64,000 nt of DNA, from assembly GCF_005503625.1 (NCBI RefSeq), contig NZ_SCMX01000004.1, positions 1 to 64,000 of the forward strand. The letters run 5' to 3'. Position numbers and translations under genes: made by a program. Within the stretch, counting starts at the first letter, position 1. The number at the start of each line of letters is the position of its first letter. Source of the stretch: Cupriavidus sp. 2SB (GTDB taxonomy: Bacteria; Pseudomonadota; Gammaproteobacteria; Burkholderiales; Burkholderiaceae). The notes below the pieces were generated by a model. It did no database searches. It had not been told where the DNA came from and saw only the letters and a list, made by a program, of their open reading frames with translations. Below are positions 16,905 through 25,108 of this stretch, one piece after another.

Positions 16905-18095
16905 TTACCCCTCGCCCAGTACCAGCACGCAGTTGCTGCCGCCGAATGCAAACGAGTTGCTCATCACATGGCGGACCGGCCGCCCCAGCGACTCGTCCGC
17001 ATCCACCACGTGGAGCGCAGGCAGCGCCGCGTCCGGCGTGCCGTCCCACCAGTGCGCCGGCAGACGGCCCCGAGGGTTGCCGGTCAACGTCAGGACCATC
17101 AGCGCAGCCTCCACGGCGCCCGCCGCGCCCAGCGCGTGCCCGGTCTGTGGCTTGGTCGAACTCACAGGCACGTCCGGCCCGAGCAAGTCCATGACCGCGC
17201 GAGACTCCATGGCGTCGTTCTGCTCGGTGGCCGTACCATGCAAATTCAGGTAGTCGATATCGGCGGCTTGCAGGCCGGCGCGATCCAGCGCCTGCGCCAT
17301 GGCCGTGCGCGCGCCGAAGCCCTTCGGGTCCGGCGCCGACATATGATGTGCGTCGGATGTCTCGCCCCAACCGGCCAGACGCACCGGGCCAGCCTCGCGG
17401 GACATCAGGAACAGCGCCGCACCTTCGCCCAGATTGATGCCGTTGCGATGCGCTGACATCGGATTGCAGCGCTCGGCGCTGACCGATTCCAGCGAGCGGA
17501 AGCCGGCGATTGTAAACGCGCAGAGCGTGTCCACGCCGCCCGCGATGACCACATCGGCCATACCCTGTTCCAGAAGCCGGCCAGCCGCGCCAAGCGCCTT
17601 GGCACTGGACGAACACGCCGTGGAAATCGTATAGGCGGGCCCCGCCACGCCCAGCGCCAGCGCCAGATACTGGGCGGGCGACCCTAGTTCCTGCTGGCCG
17701 TAATGGAACGCCTTCGGCCACTGGCCGGTGCGCTGGCGCTCGCGCACCGCCACCTCGCCATCGCCGATGCCCGACGTGCTGGTGCCAAGGACGATGGCCA
17801 CCCGCGTGGGGCCCACGCGCGCGATGGCTGCTTCCACCGCTGGACGAATTGCAGCCAACGTATGGTGCAACAGCGCGTTGTTGCGGCTGCGCCGGGCTGG
17901 CGCCACATCTGCGGGCAGGTCCGCTGCCGTGACCACTTCCCGCACCGTGCCCAGATGCAACGGGGTGCCGGGCGTGTACCGATCGGTGGTTTCGCCGCCG
18001 CTGGGGCCATCGGTGCGCCACAAGGCGGTGCGCACGGCATCGTTGCCACTGCCGAGCGCGCAGATCACGTTCATCGCGTTCAGGTAGATCGTCAT
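16905..18095 (-). CDS. apeO: Beta-ketoacyl-ACP synthase, ApeO-like
   Basis: A 396-residue condensing enzyme with intact catalytic residues Cys161 (STACSSS), His286 (NLHGTAT) and His320 (KPQTGHALGAAG). In aryl polyene systems ApeO is the elongating ketosynthase and works with a chain-length factor; here that partner is the product of 28717-29499. The start MTIYLNAMNVICALG at 18095 overlaps the preceding lipoprotein gene by 4 nt, whereas the longer frame to 18293 lies inside that gene. Confidence 0.92.
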   Translation of the reverse strand: MTIYLNAMNVICALGSGNDAVRTALWRTDGPSGGETTDRYTPGTPLHLGTVREVVTAADLPADVAPARRSRNNALLHHTLAAIRPAVEAAIARVGPTRVAIVLGTSTSGIGDGEVAVRERQRTGQWPKAFHYGQQELGSPAQYLALALGVAGPAYTISTACSSSAKALGAAGRLLEQGMADVVIAGGVDTLCAFTIAGFRSLESVSAERCNPMSAHRNGINLGEGAALFLMSREAGPVRLAGWGETSDAHHMSAPDPKGFGARTAMAQALDRAGLQAADIDYLNLHGTATEQNDAMESRAVMDLLGPDVPVSSTKPQTGHALGAAGAVEAALMVLTLTGNPRGRLPAHWWDGTPDAALPALHVVDADESLGRPVRHVMSNSFAFGGSNCVLVLGEG

Positions 18096-18691
18096 CGCGC
18101 TCCCCCTTGCTCCTGCAGCGTCCGTATCGTCAGGCGGTAGCCATCGCGGTGTTGCGCGAATAGCGTGGTCCGCGCGTCGGGATAGCGAATCTCCGCCACG
18201 ACTTCGTCGCCGGCACGTAGCTGCCGCAGGCCAGCAGACGCCTCCATGCGCCAACCGGCCGGCAGTGCCGCCTGGATCGCGGCAACGGGCCATAACGACA
18301 ACTGCAGATCATTGAGGATACGCTCGGGCAGCAGTTCCGGGGGGGCCCACGGTGCGCGCGTCACGCGCAGGTCGCGGCCATCCCAATCCAGCCGCGCCAG
18401 CACCTGCCCACCCGCCACGGCGGCCAGCCTTGTGTGTGCGGCGTCGGCCTCCAGCAGGGCCAGCATGTCGCGGGTCTGTTCGCCCTGCGGCGACGGGTAT
18501 TGCACCGTGATCTGCTGCTGCAGTTGCAGCGTCCGCCCGAGCGATGCCGGTGGCAGGCGCAGCATTGGCACCTCGCCAGCCTGCGTACCCGACGGCGCGT
18601 CCGGACCATGCGACGCAAACGGCGCGCAGCCGCCCAGCGCCAGCATCGCTGCCAACGCCGCGCCCGCCAGCCATCGAGCGGCAGGACTCAC
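18092..18691 (-). CDS. DUF3261-type lipoprotein of the APE cluster
   Basis: A 199-residue predicted lipoprotein. The GTG start at 18691 overlaps the flavoenzyme stop (GTGA). A hydrophobic leader ends in the lipobox LALGGC, with the lipidated Cys at about residue 22. The remainder (TLQLQQQITVQYP, LLPERILNDLQLSLWP, GDEVVAEIRYP) resembles DUF3261 proteins found in aryl polyene clusters. It is likely an outer-membrane factor working with the LolA-like protein and MMPL exporter to deliver the pigment. Its function has not been shown for this family. Confidence 0.8.
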   Translation of the reverse strand: MSPAARWLAGAALAAMLALGGCAPFASHGPDAPSGTQAGEVPMLRLPPASLGRTLQLQQQITVQYPSPQGEQTRDMLALLEADAAHTRLAAVAGGQVLARLDWDGRDLRVTRAPWAPPELLPERILNDLQLSLWPVAAIQAALPAGWRMEASAGLRQLRAGDEVVAEIRYPDARTTLFAQHRDGYRLTIRTLQEQGGAR

Positions 18692-19917
18692 GCCGAGCAA
18701 AGCTGCTCCAGCACGTTGAGACGGCGCTTCGATTCCGCCACGAAGGGATTCTCGCGATCCCAGGCATAGCCCGCGAGGATCGACGAAATCATCTTGCGGA
18801 TCTCCGGCGCGCCCTCGGCATGGAAAATCACCTTCTGGAAGCTGCCGTCGTACCACCCCTCCACGTAGGTGCGGAAGCAGTCCACGCCTGCCTTGAGCGG
18901 CTTCGCAAAGTCCGTATCCCAATCCACCGGTTCGCCCGCCAGTTGCCGGGCCACGCACCCGGCCGCAAGGCTGGCCGACTTGAAGGCGATGGTCACGCCC
19001 GACGAGAACACGGGATCGAGGAATTCGCCTGCGTTGCCGAGCAGCGCATAGCCTTTGCCCCACAGCGAACTGACATTGGCCGAGTAGCCAACGATCTGCC
19101 GCGCGGGTGTGTCCCATCCGGCATCGCCCAGCAATCTGGCTAGCCCGGGCTCCTCGAACACTACCGTCCTGAGCTTGGCCATCTCGCCGCCCGGATAGCG
19201 GTCGAGGAACGATTTCTCCGCCACCACGCCTTGCGAGCAGCGGCCGTTCGAGAACGGAATGGTCCAGTACCACACGTCGGTATGCGCGGGATGCACGCTG
19301 ATCAGGATCTTGTTGCGATCGAAGGCGCCCACGGGAATGCGGTCTTCCACATGCGTGAAGATGGCGGCACGCACCGGGAAATTCGAAGGCGATTCCAGTT
19401 GCAGCAGGCGCGGGAGGATGCGGCCAAAGCCGGACGCGTCGAGCAGGAAGCGCGGTTCCACCACGTATGCCTGTCCGTCCGGATCGCGCACTGTCACCAG
19501 CGGCTGCGCACCGCTCACGTCCACGGCTTCCACCACATGACGGAAGCGAACCTCGGCGCCCTGCTTCTCGGCTTCGCGGATCAGCACGTTGTCGAAGTCG
19601 GCGCGCTGCACCTGGTACGTGGTGCCCCAGCCCGGCGAGAACTTCTCGCGGAAATCAAAGGCCGTATGGCGCCCCGCACGAGAAAACGCCGCACCATTCT
19701 TGTACTGGAATCCTGCCTCGACCACGGCCTGCAACATGCCGGCCTCCTCGATGTACGCCATGCTCTGCGGCAGCAGGCTCTCACCGATGGAGAAGCGCGG
19801 AAACTGCTCCTTTTCGATCACCAGCACGCGGATGCCGCGACGGCGCAGCAACCCCGCCGCCACCGATCCCGCAGGACCGGCACCGACGATCAGCACCTCG
19901 ACCTGTTCCTTCTTCAT
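18688..19917 (-). CDS. FAD-dependent oxidoreductase with flavin-halogenase motifs
   Basis: A 409-residue flavoprotein. The FAD motif GAGPAG is at residues 12-17, FSIGESLLPQ follows, and Lys73 lies in QYKNGAAF, where flavin-dependent halogenases of the CmlS type carry the catalytic Lys. WYWTIP at residues 216-221 fits the halogenase signature WxWxIP. Xanthomonadins are brominated aryl polyenes, so this enzyme may halogenate the aryl head or polyene. Related proteins are often annotated simply as NAD(P)/FAD-dependent or tryptophan-7-halogenase-family oxidoreductases. The gene is coupled at both ends (ATGA, GTGA) inside the operon. Halogenation is inference. Confidence 0.9.
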   Translation of the reverse strand: MKKEQVEVLIVGAGPAGSVAAGLLRRRGIRVLVIEKEQFPRFSIGESLLPQSMAYIEEAGMLQAVVEAGFQYKNGAAFSRAGRHTAFDFREKFSPGWGTTYQVQRADFDNVLIREAEKQGAEVRFRHVVEAVDVSGAQPLVTVRDPDGQAYVVEPRFLLDASGFGRILPRLLQLESPSNFPVRAAIFTHVEDRIPVGAFDRNKILISVHPAHTDVWYWTIPFSNGRCSQGVVAEKSFLDRYPGGEMAKLRTVVFEEPGLARLLGDAGWDTPARQIVGYSANVSSLWGKGYALLGNAGEFLDPVFSSGVTIAFKSASLAAGCVARQLAGEPVDWDTDFAKPLKAGVDCFRTYVEGWYDGSFQKVIFHAEGAPEIRKMISSILAGYAWDRENPFVAESKRRLNVLEQLCSA

Positions 19918-22292
19918 GTGGATCTACCCTGTTCAAGGTTGTCATGGGATGGCCCGGCCGCCGGCCTGAACCATGGCGACAGGAACCATACGGCACCCAC
20001 GCCCGAGAGCATGGTCATGCCGAAGGCATGCAGTGCCGGCGTCGAGGACAATGCCAGCAGCCCGAAGGCAAGCAGCGTACTGGCCGCGCCGAGGACGATG
20101 GCGGTCCACGACACGCCATCGCCGGGATGTTCGAGCAGGAAAATGCCATAGTCGACGCCTACGCCCAGCAGCAACGCCAGCGCGAGCACGGAGAACAATT
20201 GCAGTGGCACGTCCAGCCATCCAAGCACAGCCACGCTGATTGCCGCAGCCAGCAGCGTGGGAGCCAGCGCGCGCCAGCCGCTCCGGCCATAGCGCCACGC
20301 CAGCAGCAACGCCACGCCCGCCGCGCCGGCCAGCAATAGCCAGCTCATCAGCACGCGATAGTGATGCAGCAGGCCGGACAGATCCGCCACGCGATCTACC
20401 CATTCGGCCCCTTGCACTTCACTTACCGAACGCGCAATGGCCGGCATCGCTGCCGGATTGTCGAGTCCACGCAGCAGCATCACGCTTGCGTAGCCCTCGC
20501 CTTCCCGGCCGAGCCAGAGGTGGCGCAGCGTATCGGACACCGGATTCGCCAGCCATGCCTGAAGCGTCAGCACGGCATCGCCGCGCCTGACGGGCGGTGC
20601 GGCAATGGTGCCGCCGAGCGTCTTCGCCACGCTTTGGCGCACCGCAAGTTCCTGCCGGTCCGCCAGCGCCGCATCGGCACGCTGCCGCGCGGCGGACGGC
20701 ACCCAATCGGATACCGACAGGAGGCCGGCCAGCTCGCCCCGGCCAATCGCTCCGGCCAGTTTTGCCTTGACCGCTTCTTCGCGAGCCAGCACTTCGTCAG
20801 GCGTGGCGCCACGTACCAGCACGAATTGCGCGGGACTCGGCGTCCCCAGCAACCGCCCTGTCGTGCGTTGCGCTTCCACGAGTGCAGGCGGCGAGCTTTG
20901 CAGTTGCCGCAGATTGTCGACGACACGCACCTGCCACACGCCCGGCACGACAAACAGGGCCAGCATGACGAGCGCCATCCATGTGCGGCGATCGTTGCGC
21001 ACGCGCGGCCAACGGGCCAGGCTGCCCGCCAGCCATGCAGTCAGCCGGGTCTGGCGCAGCGTGCCGCGATCCAGCAGCGGAAACCAGAGCGCCACAGTCA
21101 GGAATGCGCAGACCAGACCCACCGCCGAGAACAGCGCCATCTGCCGCAACCCGGGGAATGGCGCCACCCCGAGTGCCAGATACGCCACCACGCTCGTCAG
21201 CAAGGCCAGCACCAGACCGGGCAGCAAGAATCGCATCACTGCCGGTGGCGCGCTGCGCGGCATCGACTGCCGCGTCACGAAGTAATGAATACCGAAATCC
21301 TCGGCCACACCGACCAGACTTGCCCCGAACACGAGCGTCACCAGATGCACGCGATCGAACACGACCGCCGTGGCCGAAATTGCAGCCGCCGTGCCGATCA
21401 GCAGTGACAGACCCACCAGCACAATGGGCCGCAGTGAGCGGAACGCGAGCCACACCAGCAACAACACGGCGGCCAGCGATCCTCCGCCGATCACGTTCAT
21501 TTCCCAGTTGGCCTGTGCGGCGGCGGCTTCCGCATGGAGTGGAATACCGGCGGCGATCACGCGCACCCCTTCGTCGCCGTGCCGCGCCGCAACCTCTGCC
21601 GTGTGCAGGAGGTCGCCATAGTCAGTATTGCCATCGACCGCGAAGGCCGGCCGGGTGATGCGATACGACAGCAACGCCCACTCCTTGCCGTCACCCGACA
21701 ATGCGGCCAGGCCATCGCGTTCATGCACCCGCGTGATCGCCGCGCGCGATAGCCACCAGTCCTGCCAGAGTCCGAGCGGGTCGGCGGCCCAGTCCGTCAG
21801 GCGAGGGCCAGTGGAAAACTGATATAGCCTGGTCAGCGCCTGCTGCGCCAGCGCATCCACATTGGCATCACGCAACTGCGTGCGCTGCGCATCGGTCAGC
21901 AGGTGGTCGCGCCACGGCCGGTAGAACGCCAGCGCGGCGTCGAAATCGAAGGCGGCTATCTTGTCCACCGGTTTGAGCAGCGCCGCCTGCTTCGCCGTGA
22001 CCGCGCTGAAACGCTCGGCGGCGGCGCGTGTACGTGTCCAGTCCGGACTACCGACCAGCACCACCACCTCCTGTGCCACGCCATCCGCCATTCGGCGCAG
22101 CACACGATCCGCCGTGGCTGTGCGTTCGCTCGTCGGCAGCAGCGCCATGACATCGGTATCGAGCCGCGATGCACGCCAGAACTGCAACTGATGCGCGATC
22201 AGCGCCAGCACAAGCAGCAGCCAGCCGATGGCCAGCCAGCGCTCCAGCCGCGTCAGTCCGCCACGCATCGCCACGCCGGCCGCGTCACTCAA
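19914..22292 (-). CDS. MMPL/RND-family exporter of the APE cluster (ApeM-like)
   Basis: A 792-residue inner-membrane exporter with two repeats of one transmembrane helix, a periplasmic loop and five helices, as in MMPL proteins and lipid exporters. Hydrophobic blocks include WLAIGWLLLVLALIAHQL, the segment after GGGSLAAVLLLVWLAF, and the C-terminal AASTLLAFGLLALS. The start is a TTG at 22292, supported by GAGGAG seven nucleotides upstream and an 8-nt overlap with the LolA-like gene; an ATG at 22268 lacks such a site. It probably moves the acylated polyene across the membrane. Confidence 0.9.
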   Translation of the reverse strand: MSDAAGVAMRGGLTRLERWLAIGWLLLVLALIAHQLQFWRASRLDTDVMALLPTSERTATADRVLRRMADGVAQEVVVLVGSPDWTRTRAAAERFSAVTAKQAALLKPVDKIAAFDFDAALAFYRPWRDHLLTDAQRTQLRDANVDALAQQALTRLYQFSTGPRLTDWAADPLGLWQDWWLSRAAITRVHERDGLAALSGDGKEWALLSYRITRPAFAVDGNTDYGDLLHTAEVAARHGDEGVRVIAAGIPLHAEAAAAQANWEMNVIGGGSLAAVLLLVWLAFRSLRPIVLVGLSLLIGTAAAISATAVVFDRVHLVTLVFGASLVGVAEDFGIHYFVTRQSMPRSAPPAVMRFLLPGLVLALLTSVVAYLALGVAPFPGLRQMALFSAVGLVCAFLTVALWFPLLDRGTLRQTRLTAWLAGSLARWPRVRNDRRTWMALVMLALFVVPGVWQVRVVDNLRQLQSSPPALVEAQRTTGRLLGTPSPAQFVLVRGATPDEVLAREEAVKAKLAGAIGRGELAGLLSVSDWVPSAARQRADAALADRQELAVRQSVAKTLGGTIAAPPVRRGDAVLTLQAWLANPVSDTLRHLWLGREGEGYASVMLLRGLDNPAAMPAIARSVSEVQGAEWVDRVADLSGLLHHYRVLMSWLLLAGAAGVALLLAWRYGRSGWRALAPTLLAAAISVAVLGWLDVPLQLFSVLALALLLGVGVDYGIFLLEHPGDGVSWTAIVLGAASTLLAFGLLALSSTPALHAFGMTMLSGVGAVWFLSPWFRPAAGPSHDNLEQGRST

Positions 22293-22908
22293 AACGCTGC
22301 TCCTCGGCGGGCGTGAGTGCGGTGGCCGCCGCAGTGTCGATCATCCGAACCACGGTGCTGTCGCCCCCCGCCTCCTCCAGCCGGACATTGCGCACGAACT
22401 TGTCACCCGTCAGTTCGATACGGACAAAAACCCGGCGCATGCCGGCATCGGTCGGCGTCAGCGTCAACGCCCAGCCGGCCTTGCCGACCAGCTTGCCCGT
22501 CACATCGAAGCGCGCCTGCAGGCTGCGCAGGTCGCCACGCAGCATCGCGATCATGGATTCACCCACGACGCGCATCGCGGGCTGGGTATCGGATTGCATC
22601 TGCTGCTGCACCTTGCCATCGGCGCCACGCATCACCAGCCGCTCGGGCGTGACCAGCAAGCTCGATGCAATCGGCTCACGCGTGGCCCATATCACGCCTC
22701 GTCCGCGTGCCAGGACGAAATCGCCGCGCGACACCAGCGGGTTGCCGAAACCGGCCAGCTTGCGAGTCTGCTCGAACTGGCCACGAATCACTGGCGCATC
22801 GGCCAGTCGCGCGGCCACGCCGCCGAGCAGGTCTTCGGCCTGGGCGGGAACACCCACACATAACGCCGCGCCGAGCGCAAGGCAGCAAACGAAGTGGCGG
22901 CGCTTCAT
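22285..22908 (-). CDS. LolA-like outer-membrane lipid carrier (APE cluster)
   Basis: A 207-residue periplasmic protein with a signal peptide (MKRRHFVCCLALGAALCV ... AQA-ED). The mature part follows the LolA pattern IRGQFEQTRKLAG, LVSRGDFVLARGRGVIW, then LLVTPERLVMR. LolA-like proteins in aryl polyene clusters are thought to ferry the lipid-linked pigment to the outer membrane. It overlaps the thioesterase gene by 4 nt and the exporter gene by 8 nt. Confidence 0.88.
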   Translation of the reverse strand: MKRRHFVCCLALGAALCVGVPAQAEDLLGGVAARLADAPVIRGQFEQTRKLAGFGNPLVSRGDFVLARGRGVIWATREPIASSLLVTPERLVMRGADGKVQQQMQSDTQPAMRVVGESMIAMLRGDLRSLQARFDVTGKLVGKAGWALTLTPTDAGMRRVFVRIELTGDKFVRNVRLEEAGGDSTVVRMIDTAAATALTPAEEQRFE

Positions 22909-23321
22909 GGCTCCACTCCAAGTTTTTCCAGCAACACCGGCGGGCTCACATAGAGCATTTCCTGCGTCTTCATGTCGACAGCCACCTGAATCGAATACCC
23001 CTTGGTCACGCGCTGCCCCGACGCTACGTCGCGGATCTCGTAGTCGATCTTGAGCCGGTTCTCCCACTCGACAATCGATGCATGGACTTCGACGACCTGC
23101 CCGTAGACCAGCGGGCGAACGTACTTGACGCGCAGGTCAACCACGGGCCACGCGTAGCCCGACTCCCGCATCTGCGGATAGTCGTAGTCGAAGGTCTGCA
23201 GCAACGCGCAGCGCGCCACTTCAAAGTAGCGCAGGTAGTTGCCGTGCCAGACCACGTCCATGGGATCGAGGTCATGGAATGACGGCGTCAGCGTGATGGC
23301 GTGATGGAGCGCTTTGGGCAT
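22905..23321 (-). CDS. Acyl-CoA/ACP thioesterase, 4HBT hot-dog (ApeK-like)
   Basis: A 138-residue 4-hydroxybenzoyl-CoA thioesterase-family protein. The signature DLDPMDVVWHGNYLRYFE (residues 17-34) carries the catalytic Asp near residue 19. It corresponds to the thioesterase of aryl polyene clusters and may release the finished or stalled acyl chain from the ACP. Its start lies 21 bp after the acyltransferase stop, and its end overlaps the LolA-like gene by 4 nt. Confidence 0.9.
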   Translation of the reverse strand: MPKALHHAITLTPSFHDLDPMDVVWHGNYLRYFEVARCALLQTFDYDYPQMRESGYAWPVVDLRVKYVRPLVYGQVVEVHASIVEWENRLKIDYEIRDVASGQRVTKGYSIQVAVDMKTQEMLYVSPPVLLEKLGVEP

Positions 23322-23342
23322 GGGAAATTGGGCCTGCCTGTC

Positions 23343-24341
23343 TCAAGAAGCCGCCGCCACCTGGCGACCGGCGGTTACGGGATCGTCCGCCCAGAAATCG
23401 TAGAAATTGAACCAGTCGTACGGCGACTCCAGGACGATGGCCTGCAGCCACGCGGCATAGGCCGTGGCCAATTCGACCAACGCCTCTTCTCTACGCGCGC
23501 GGCGCAGCTTGACCTCGCGTGCAAGTTCGGTGAAGCGCAGCAGATACCCGTCGCGCTGCCGGATGCAGCCCAGTGCATACAACGGACAGCGCATCAGCGA
23601 TGCCAGTACGTAAGGGCCTATCGGGAACCGGGCTGGCGCCCCCATGAACGGCACCCGCACGGCGCGGCCGCCGTGGGCGGGTGCGCGGTCTCCCGCAATC
23701 GCCACGAATTCGCCGGCCTGCACCCTGGCCGATAGTTCCAGCGCCGTGGCAGGCGAGATATCGACGATCTGGTAGAGCTGTACACCCGACTCCGGATCCA
23801 GGCGCGACAGGATCTGATTGAACTGTTCCGCGTGCTGGGTGTGAACGAGTACCGTCAGCCGCATGCCGTCGCGCCGGTCGGCCACCGCGCGGCATAGCTC
23901 CAGGCAGCCCAGATGTGCGGTCATGATGACGCCACCCTGCCCCCGTGCGATCTGTTCGCGCAGCACCTCGACACCTTCGTAGCGGACATTGTCGAAGCGA
24001 TACCGGCCGCCAATGGCCAGCAGCTTGTCCAGCAACGTGTCGCCAAAGCAGAACAGGTGCCGCAGCGAATGCCGCCAGGTCGGCCTGCCGCCAAACGTGC
24101 CGGCGGTCTGCTCGACCCGGGTCAGGAACGCCATCGAGGATCGGCGGGCCAGCGGGCGGGTCAGCCAGAAGTACGTCACCACCGGATAGATCACGATTCG
24201 GAAAAGGGTCCGACCGAAGATCCGATGGAGAAAATACAGGAACCAGACACCCCAGGCACACGTGACTTCGCCAATCGTGCTCCAGTGGCGCGAACGGGCG
24301 GCACCGGATGCGGCGCCAGGGCCAGTATCGGCCGGATTCAC
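23343..24341 (-). CDS. LpxL/HtrB-like acyltransferase (APE cluster)
   Basis: A 332-residue membrane-anchored lysophospholipid-type acyltransferase. An N-terminal hydrophobic segment (WGVWFLYFLHRIFGRTLFRI) precedes the AHLGCLELCRAV motif (HxxxxE type) and AGDRAPAHGG. It probably attaches an acyl chain in assembling the lipid-linked pigment. I chose GTG at 24341, which overlaps the glycosyltransferase stop (GTGA) and has AAGGTGG upstream; a second GTG at 24359 is possible. In E. coli this domain is fused to the glycosyltransferase as one protein (recalled); here they are separate. Confidence 0.85.
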   Translation of the reverse strand: MNPADTGPGAASGAARSRHWSTIGEVTCAWGVWFLYFLHRIFGRTLFRIVIYPVVTYFWLTRPLARRSSMAFLTRVEQTAGTFGGRPTWRHSLRHLFCFGDTLLDKLLAIGGRYRFDNVRYEGVEVLREQIARGQGGVIMTAHLGCLELCRAVADRRDGMRLTVLVHTQHAEQFNQILSRLDPESGVQLYQIVDISPATALELSARVQAGEFVAIAGDRAPAHGGRAVRVPFMGAPARFPIGPYVLASLMRCPLYALGCIRQRDGYLLRFTELAREVKLRRARREEALVELATAYAAWLQAIVLESPYDWFNFYDFWADDPVTAGRQVAAAS

Positions 24342-25108
24342 GTCACCACCTTGCGCCACAGCAGGCGCGGCATCCGCAGCAACATGCCGACGAACAGCCG
24401 TGCGTGCATGCGCGCGATGCGTACGTTGTCATGCAACAGATCGAAGTGCGATACGCCATCGGCCGGATACGTGACGCGCGTCGGGACATTGACCACCCGC
24501 ACGCCGCGCCACACTAGGTGCACAGCCACCTCGGTATCGAACTCCATGCGGTGGCCCAGATTCACTTCCCGCATCAGACGCGTCACGGCAGGCAGCGGAT
24601 AGACCCGCATCCCGCACATCGAATCCCGAATCTCGAAGGAGAGCGTATTGATCCACACCGAGACATGGGTCAGATAACGCCCGTACAACCTGTGCTTCGG
24701 GACGGATTCGTCATAGACGGGATGACCGCAAATCAAGGCTTCCGGAGCCGCCTCGGCCAGCGCCAGAAACTGCGGGATGCACGCGGCATCGTGCTGGCCG
24801 TCGGCGTCGATCTGTAGCGCATGTGTGTAGCCCAACTCTGCGGCAGCCCGAAAGCCCGCCATGAGCGCGGCACCCTTGCCCTGGTTCTGCGGCAGGCGCA
24901 CAAGGCGCACGCGGCCCGGGTGGGCAGCGGCGAGCTCGCGAAGCACCTGCTCGCACGCCGGACCACTGCCGTCGTCCACGAGCAGACACGGTGTCGGGTG
25001 CTGAAGAATAGCGTCCACCATGGCGCCAATCGCCCCTTCGTGATCGAAGACGGGGACGAGCACCACCGGGTGAAACGCCGGACGGACCCATGCGCCTGTC
25101 GAACTCAT
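24338..25108 (-). CDS. Family 2 glycosyltransferase (APE cluster)
   Basis: A 256-residue GT-A glycosyltransferase. VLVPVFDHEGAIGAMVDA is the N-terminal strand, LLVDDGSG and LQIDADGQHD carry the metal and nucleotide-sugar binding residues (DxD type), and a conserved GMRVYPL region follows. It probably adds a sugar to the polyene or its lipid anchor. It overlaps the AMP-ligase gene and the acyltransferase gene by 4 nt each. The very long open frame to 25912 belongs to the antisense-free codon pattern of the ligase gene and is not used. Confidence 0.88.
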   Translation of the reverse strand: MSSTGAWVRPAFHPVVLVPVFDHEGAIGAMVDAILQHPTPCLLVDDGSGPACEQVLRELAAAHPGRVRLVRLPQNQGKGAALMAGFRAAAELGYTHALQIDADGQHDAACIPQFLALAEAAPEALICGHPVYDESVPKHRLYGRYLTHVSVWINTLSFEIRDSMCGMRVYPLPAVTRLMREVNLGHRMEFDTEVAVHLVWRGVRVVNVPTRVTYPADGVSHFDLLHDNVRIARMHARLFVGMLLRMPRLLWRKVVT

